In this document: piece by piece, positions 57,814 through 64,000 of the stretch
How the letters are laid out: each line of letters starts with the position of its first letter
Position numbering within the stretch: position 1 is the stretch's first letter
Assembly: GCF_033568475.1 (NCBI RefSeq)
Contig: NC_133122.1
Coordinates: forward strand, 147,326,861-147,390,860
Direction of reading: 5' to 3'
DNA from: Henckelia pumila
Taxonomy: Eukaryota > Streptophyta > Magnoliopsida > Lamiales > Gesneriaceae
DNA length: 64,000 bases
Notes under the pieces: generated by a model
Database searches by the model: none
What the model saw: the letters and a program-made list of their open reading frames with translations, nothing else
What the model was told of the DNA's origin: nothing
Program-made: the position numbers and the translations under genes

Positions 57814-58652
57814 GCTCAAAGGTTCTCTATAATTTCCGACGCTCCAAAATACAAGAAAAAGTCAAAAATATTCAACAAGTAAGAATTTTTATTTTACTGT
57901 TTATATATTTTTATTGTGTATATATTAATATATAATATCATGTTATGAAAAAAAAATAAGTTTTTTTCAAAACTTGTTATAAATCCTGGGAGGATGTTAA
58001 GACGACATCCCACACTCCTGGTAAGAGATACGACAAGTATAAAAGCCTCTAAGGTTCTTAAACAATATAATCATATTTGTATAATTTCATGTTATTATAT
58101 AAAAGGTTGTCTATGACACCGATCTTATAATAATGTGATATGATATACTATACCTGTCTTTATACTAACTATATTGGTATAATTTCACAATATTATATAA
58201 AAGGCTGTCTACGACACTGACCTTATAATAATATGATATGATATACATAATTATTTAATTATGATTATCATTATATGCATTTCATCATTATCACGAATTT
58301 TTATTCAACATATACTCGATTTTTTCTTTACCCTCAACGATCACAAACGGCTAGTTTTTGGCCTATAAATATGTTCACTCAAACTTATTTTTAATCACAC
58401 CAAAATTCACTCTTTCTCTCAAAATATTTTTACTCGATTTTTCGAAGATGGAGATGATGACATTTATAAGGCTATTTTTCATAATGATTATGATCATCAT
58501 GCTCACGAGTCTTGTACTCACCAGCGATTTTCCACCACATACTTTTTATCTATTTGTATACGCACTTGTAATTTTCATTTTTCCATTATTTTGTATTGTC
58601 ATATTAATGGAAATTAACTAATAAAATGCATTTTTATTTTTCTAGTACCACC
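57814..58652 (+). other. Leader of Copia E
   Basis: A non-coding leader of 840 bp. Two diverged copies of an approximately 70-bp unit containing ATTATATAAAAGG and CTTATAATAAT lie at about 58079-58150 and 58187-58254. A hydrophobic short frame at 58448-58621 is probably accidental. Confidence 0.6.
58079..58254 (+). repeat. Direct repeat of about 70 bp in the Copia E leader
   Basis: Both copies contain ATTATATAAAAGG, a TGTCTA-GACAC core and CTTATAATAAT-TGATATGATATAC. Starts are about 108 bp apart. Confidence 0.75.
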
Positions 58653-59690
58653 ATGTCAAAGTTGGCAAAGCTTGAATTCGTTGCACTCGATATCACTGGA
58701 AAAAATTATATGCCATGGACTCTTGATGTTGAGATGCATCTTGAGTCATTGGGTCTAAGTGATACCATCAAAGAAATAAATATATCAACCTCACAAGATA
58801 AAGCAAAGGCAATGATTTTTTTACGCCGACATCTTGATGAAGGGTTGAAATGTGAGTATCTCACAGAAAAAGACCCAATAATTTTATGGAAAGGGTTGAA
58901 AGAAAGATTTGAGCATATAAGGGAAGTGATACTCCCGACCGCCCGTGATGAACGTTGAGATTCCAAGACTTTAAAAAAGTCAGTGATTATAATTCTGCGA
59001 TGTATCGAATAGTCTCGCAATTAAAATTCTGTGGACTTGAAGTCACAGAGATGTAAATGCTTGAGAAAACATTTTCCACTTTTCACGCATCAAATATAAC
59101 TCTACAGCAACAGTATAGAGTGCGTGATTTTACGAGATATTCTGAACTTATTGCATGTCTTCTTGTGGCGAAAAAGAACAACGAATTGTTAATAAGAAAT
59201 CATCAATCCCGACCCACTGGATCAACGACATTTCCTGAAGCAAATGTCGTAATGAAAAATGAAAATCAAAATCAAAGGCATAGAACAGATTTTGGTCGTG
59301 GACGAGGTCGAGGACGTGGGCGTGGGCATGGACGTGGACGTAAAAATGATCACGGTCGTGGTCGCGGCCGTGGATATGAAAATAATCGAGATAGTTACTT
59401 CAATAACTAATCTCAAAAGAACGTCACGAACCACCCACCATAAAGGCAGCATGAAAATACGAGTGAAAATAAAAATCACTCAAAAAGAACTGAGAGTGTT
59501 TGTTATAGATGTGGCACTCCAGGACATTGGTCATATATTTGTCGAACCCCTGAGCACCTATGTAAGTTCTATAAAGAATCGACAAAGAGGAAAGGAAAAG
59601 AGACCAATTTTGTTGAAAATAGTGGCCATTTAATTGGTTCAACTAGTTTCAATGCTGCAGATTTTTTGAATGATTTCGAAGACATTGATT
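58653..59690 (+). pseudogene. Copia E gag
   Basis: Starts at ATG 58653 (MSKLAKLEFVALDITGKNYM). A frameshift near 58950 moves it to the frame used from 59057 on. A Gly-Arg run (GRGRGRGRGHGRGRKNDHGR) comes before TAA 59408-59410 and TAA 59441-59443. In the same frame a CCHC knuckle follows (CYRCGTPGHWSYIC, from 59501). The Gly-Arg run probably binds RNA. Confidence 0.88.
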
Positions 59691-59812
59691 AAAGATTGGT
59701 GGAACTAGATTGTAACAAATTTGTATTTTTCATGCATTCTTGTATTATAAAGCATGTTATATTTTGCATTTGTATTGTACTTAATTTTTCTTTATTGCAT
59801 TTTTGTGAAGTT

Positions 59813-62800
59813 TGATATGAAAAATTCTATGAGCAAACATGGAAATAATATCATGGAAATTTGCATACCGGATAGTGGTAAAACGCACACTATTCTGCGA
59901 GATGAAAGATATTTCTTGGAAATAAAACTAACAAAAATAATGGTGAATACAATATCAGGTCCTGCAGACTTGATTGAAGGTTGTGGTAAAGCACAATTTT
60001 TGTTACCAAATGGTACAAAATTTTTGATAAATGATGCTTTATATTCACCACAATCGAAAAGAAATTTGTTGAGTTTTAATGACATATATTCTCATGGATA
60101 TGATACTGAGACGATAACTGATGGAAATCAGAAATATATGTGTCTTACCACATATAAATCAGGAAAGAAATATGTGGTTGAAAAATTATCAATGCTCCCT
60201 ACTGGATTGCATTATACACATATAAGGCCAATCGAATCAAATATGGTGGTTAATAGTTCTTCAATATTAATCAATTGGCATGATCGATTGGGACATCCTG
60301 GTGCAATAATGATGCGAAGAATTATTGAAAATACGCATGGTCATCCATTGAAAGACCAGAAGATCTTTCAGAATAATAAGAATCAATGTAAATCATGTTC
60401 TCTTGGAAAACTTATTATAAGACCATCGCAAGCTAAAATCCAAACAGAATCACCCATATTTCTTGAACGTATTCAGGGTGATATTTGTGGGCCAATTCAT
60501 CCACCATGTGGACCATTTCGATATTTTATGGTATTGATCGATGCCTCCAGCAGATGGTCACATGTATGCTTATTGTCAACTCGGAATGTGACATTTGCAA
60601 AACTAATGGCTCAAATAATAAAATTGCGGAATCAATTTCCCGATTATACAATCAAGAAAATAAGACTTGATAATGCTAGAGAATTTACTTCCCAAACTTT
60701 CAATGACTATTGTATGTCAATGAGAATTACTGTTGAACATCCTGTTGCTCATGTTCATACACAGAATGGATTAGCTGAATCATTGATTAAACGTCTACAA
60801 CTGATTGCTAGACCAATGATTATGAGAACAAAACTCCCTATTTCTATATGGGGACATGCAATTTTACATGCTGCGGCATTAATTTGCATCAGACCAAGTG
60901 CATATTATAAATTCTCCCCATTGCAGCTTGCATTTGGTAAAGAACCAAATATTTCTCATCTGAGAATTTTTGGATGTATGGTGTATGTGCCTGTTACACC
61001 ACTTCAACGATCAAAAATGGGTCCTCAAATAAAAATCGGTATTTATATCGGTTATGATAGCCCATCAATCATTCGATATCTTGAGCCTCAGACAGGCGAT
61101 GTGTTTACAGCACGTTTTGCTGATTGTCATTTTAATGAAGAAATCTTCCCAATGTTAGGGGGAGAAAAGAAACACATCGAAAAAGAAATCACATGATATG
61201 TACCATCATTGTTACATTTGGATCCAAGGACCAAACAATGTGAGAAAGATGTACAGCAAATTGTGCACTTGCAAAGAATTGCAAATCAAATGCCAGATGC
61301 ATTTGCAGACACAAAAGGGGTAACAAAATCATATATACATGTTGTAAAGGCCCCTGCTCGAATTGAAATTCCAAAGAAACAAATTGAAGACACTCATGAT
61401 GTCATAAAACGCTTGAAGCGTGGAAGGCCAGTCGGTTCCAAGGATAAAAATCCTCGGAAAAGAAAAGGCATAGAGAAACACGATGATCATAAAATAGAAA
61501 ATGATGTTCCAGAAAAAACACCTGATGATGAAAATGTTCTGTCAGAACCACAAACTGACGAGAATCGTGAAATCTCTATCAATTATATTAATACTGAAAA
61601 AATATGGAACCGAAGAGATATAGAAGATATTGATGAGATATTTTCTTATAATGTGGCATGTGATATCATAAATGAAAACGAGGATCATGAACCAAAATCC
61701 TTTGGTGAATGTAAAACTCGTCATGATTGGGCAAAATTGAAAGATGTCATCTAGGTTGAATTGGATTCGCTAAATAAACGCAATGTTTTTGGACCTATAG
61801 TCCTCACACATGAAGGTGTAAAACCTGTTGGATACAAATGAGTTTTTTATTCGAAAGCGAAATGAGAAAAATAAAATATTAAGATATAAAGCTAGACTTG
61901 TTGCACAAAGTTTTTCTCAAAGGCCTGGAATTGATTATGAAGAAACGTATTCTCCTGTTATGGATGCAATTACGTTTTGATATTTGATTAGTTTGGCAGT
62001 GTCTGAAAATTTGGAAATGTGTCTGATGGATGTTGTTACAGCTTACTTATACGGATAACTTGATATTGATATATACATGAAAATCCCTGAAGTATTTAAG
62101 ATGCCTGAGGCACAAAGTTCAAAACTCAGAGAATTTTATTCTGTAAAATTGCAAAGATCATTATATGGGTTGAAGCAATCCGGCCGAATGTGGTATAATC
62201 GGCTAAGTGAGCACTTGATGAAAAAGGGATATGTAAATGATCCAATATGCCCTTGTGTTTTCATCAAGAAAACAACATCCGGATGTGTAATTATTGCTGT
62301 ATATGTTGATGATTTAAACATCATTGGAACGAATAAAGAAATTCAAGAGGTTATGATGTACTTGAAGGAAGAATTCGAAATGAAGGATCTTGAAAAAACC
62401 AAGTACTATCTGGGTTTGCAAATAGAATAAAAAGAATGTGGAATTTTTGTTCACCAGACAAATTATACAGAAAATATCCTTAAACGTCTTAATATGGATA
62501 AATCAAATCCATTAAGTACTCCAATGGTTGTAAGATCATTAAACATAGAAAAGGATCCATTTCGTCCATGTGAAGATGATGAAGTTATTCTTGGTCCAGA
62601 AGTACCATATCTAAGTGTCATTGGTGCCCTTATGTATCTTGCAAATTGCACTAGACCAGATATATCTTTTGCTGTAAATTTATTGGCAAGATTCAGTTCA
62701 TATTCAACAAAGAGGTACTGGAACGAAATTAAACATATATTTCGTTATCTACGAAAAACAACAGATTTGGGACTTTTGTACTCAAAAGACACCAATCAAA

Positions 62801-63302
62801 GTATCATTGGTTATGCTGATGCTGGATATTTATCTGATCCACATAAGGCACGTTCCCAAATCGAATATGTATTTACTCGTGGAGGCACCGCAATTTCTTG
62901 GCGTTCACAGAAGCAAACACTCGTAACAACTTCATCAAATCACGCCGAGATTATTGCATTACATGAAGCAAGTCGTAAATGTGTATGGTTAAAGTCAATG
63001 ACCAAACATATTCAAATATCGTGTGGATTGACAGTAGACAAGAAGCCTGTGACACTATATGAAGATAATGCTGTATGTATTGCTCTCAAATAAAAGAAGG
63101 ATATATCAAAAGTGACAGAACCAAACATATCCCCCAAAAATTCTTTGCCTACACTCAAGAGTTTGAGAAGAATAAATATATTGATATATGTTACATTCAA
63201 TCAAGTGAGAACTCATCAGATCTCTTCACAAAGGCACTTCCCACGACGATATTCAGAAAGCATATATACAACATTGGGATGCGCAATCTACGGAATATGT
63301 GA
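59813..63302 (+). pseudogene. Copia E pol
   Basis: Protease (IPDSGKTHTILRDE), GAG-pre-integrase (WHDRLGHPGAIMMRRII), integrase core (GDICGPIHPPCGPF, RLDNAREFTSQTF) and its C-terminal part run open to TGA 61194-61196. Later breaks are TAG 61753-61755, TGA near 61839, a frameshift near 61850, TGA near 61978, TAA near 62057, TAA 62428-62430 and TAA 63091-63093. The reverse transcriptase box reads AVYVDDLNIIGT (near 62300). RNase H contains LVTTSSNHAEIIALHEASRK and ends with SSDLFTKALPTTIFRKHI. Confidence 0.92.
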
Positions 63303-63455
63303 AGAATCACTCATGTTAACATGAGGAGGAGTTTACGTGGCTGCACTCTTTTTCCCTTACTATGGTTTTTATCCCACTGGGTTTTTCCTAGTAAGGTTTT
63401 TAACGAGGCAGTATAAAACACGTAATGAAGACAAGCATCATATCACGATCATCAT

Positions 63456-63467
63456 CACAAGGGGGAG
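63456..63467 (+). other. Polypurine tract of Copia E
   Basis: CACAAGGGGGAG directly before the 3' LTR. Confidence 0.8.
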
Positions 63468-63743
63468 TGTTGAAAAATATATTATTATTATTAATATTAT
63501 GTTGAATATTGAATGTTGAATGTTGAATATTGAGTTGTAAAATGTGGAAAATTAGTGTGTGATGATGTCGATGATGATGTATTTATTTTTGGACTAATCT
63601 CAAATGTGGATCTATAAATAGGTCTCCATTTGTGATGAAAAATACAATTGAGTTGAGAGAAAAATATTATAAATGTAGAGTTTGATATATTTTGAGTTTT
63701 GGAGTATTTACTTTTTACCGTAAATTTTTACTTTTTCACAACA
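63468..63743 (+). repeat. 3' LTR of Copia E
   Basis: 276 bp, pairs with 57521-57799. It is followed by CTTAC. Confidence 0.95.
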
Positions 63744-64000
63744 CTTACGTTGATTTGTTTACTTTTCTATTTAATTATATAGAAACGAACCCAGCTCCGT
63801 TAACGAATGCTTAACTCATACGTCACGACTCATGCATTCATTAAGGCTACTCATCCATCAGAGGCTTGGCCAGACCTGTAGGACTACCTAAGCCACGATG
63901 TTGTAAGAGGTCAAGACGACAAAAATACAGTCCCGGGATACCTCATCACCTAGCAAATAGAGTGGGTTCAGGATTTCCCCATGAGACAAAATCTTAGGAA
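63744..64000 (+). other. Gypsy D non-coding tail, to window end
   Basis: The sequence continues the Gypsy D body after the Copia E target site. No coding frame or pol motif is present in 257 bases. The element runs past the window. Confidence 0.6.

Larger units (their letters stand above)
57521..63743 (+). mobile_element. Copia E, complete but dead Ty1/Copia element
   Basis: 6.2 kb with short LTRs (57521-57799, 63468-63743) and a perfect target duplication CTTAC (57516-57520, 63744-63748). LTRs differ at only a few sites by eye (about 1.5%). Gag and pol carry about ten stops and at least two frameshifts. Confidence 0.96.
36301..64000 (+). mobile_element. Gypsy D, gag-only Ty3/Gypsy element, host of three other elements
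   Basis: It begins with a 427-bp LTR (36301-36727), a TGGCGCC-type primer site and a gag start at 36771. Copia D interrupts gag right after the first codons (36779-56342). Gag continues to about 57393. Copia E (57521-63743) interrupts the downstream non-coding part. The remaining 257 bases to the window end carry no pol sequence. No protease, RT or integrase of this element was found, so it is probably a non-autonomous gag-only derivative of a Tat-like lineage. Its 3' LTR is outside the window. Confidence 0.8.

Noticed and set aside
58448..58621. Very hydrophobic short frame in the Copia E leader, which could look like an envelope or membrane peptide
   Set aside because: It is AT-rich sequence that yields Ile/Phe/Met codons by composition; it is in the leader, not after pol, and has no signal of selection.

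Overview
This window is plant nuclear DNA, most likely from a eudicot. It has spliced genes with AT-rich GT-AG introns, plant-only families (TBL acetyltransferase, DC1 proteins, plant-type arginase) and many Ty1/Copia and Ty3/Gypsy LTR retrotransposons. The species cannot be named from the sequence. By my reading about three quarters of the window is retrotransposon DNA, nested up to three levels deep. Two short gene islands lie between the clusters. All LTR divergence figures below are counts made by eye.

Layout. (1) 1-9284: the 3' part of a decayed Copia (Copia A), split by a complete Gypsy on the minus strand (Gypsy A, 679-7949, target duplication GATAG, open 1471-codon gag-pol). (2) 9285-15664: gene island with a possible RPA-like exon, a MITE-like element, a TA microsatellite, a 28-bp perfect palindrome and an intact six-coding-exon arginase gene (12010-14744). 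(3) 15665-28918: a Tnt1/Tork-like Copia (Copia B, TSD CTTAT) carrying Gypsy B (18425-26022, TSD AGACT) inside its pol. (4) 28919-35925: gene island with a five-exon TBL gene (29454-31101) that uses a GC-AG intron, and two divergently transcribed DC1 genes. (5) 35926-64000: a Copia remnant (F, minus) abutting a gag-only Gypsy (D, from 36301 past the window end). Gypsy D was broken by Copia D (36779-56342, Angela/BARE-like, TSD CATAC) and by Copia E (57521-63743, TSD CTTAC). Copia D was in turn broken by Gypsy C (40104-50332, minus, TSD GATAT).

Insertion order agrees with LTR divergence: Copia B about 3% versus Gypsy B about 1%; Copia D about 1.7% versus Gypsy C about 0.1-0.2%. Copia genes cut by a Gypsy stay in frame across the insertion once one TSD copy is discounted.

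Most notable signals: (a) Gypsy C appears to join gag to pol through a 197-nt spliceosomal intron, so the unspliced RNA would give Gag only and the spliced RNA Gag-Pol; a second candidate intron lies in its leader. (b) Gypsy A and Gypsy B carry arrays of about nine near-palindromic GATCGGA-TCCGATC units in U3, just upstream of the LTR TATA box. (c) The Copia D leader holds a cluster of very strong GC-rich hairpins. (d) All three chromovirus-type Gypsies landed inside Copia elements. (e) The TBL gene has a GC-AG intron, and the arginase leader has a spliced in-frame upstream ATG.
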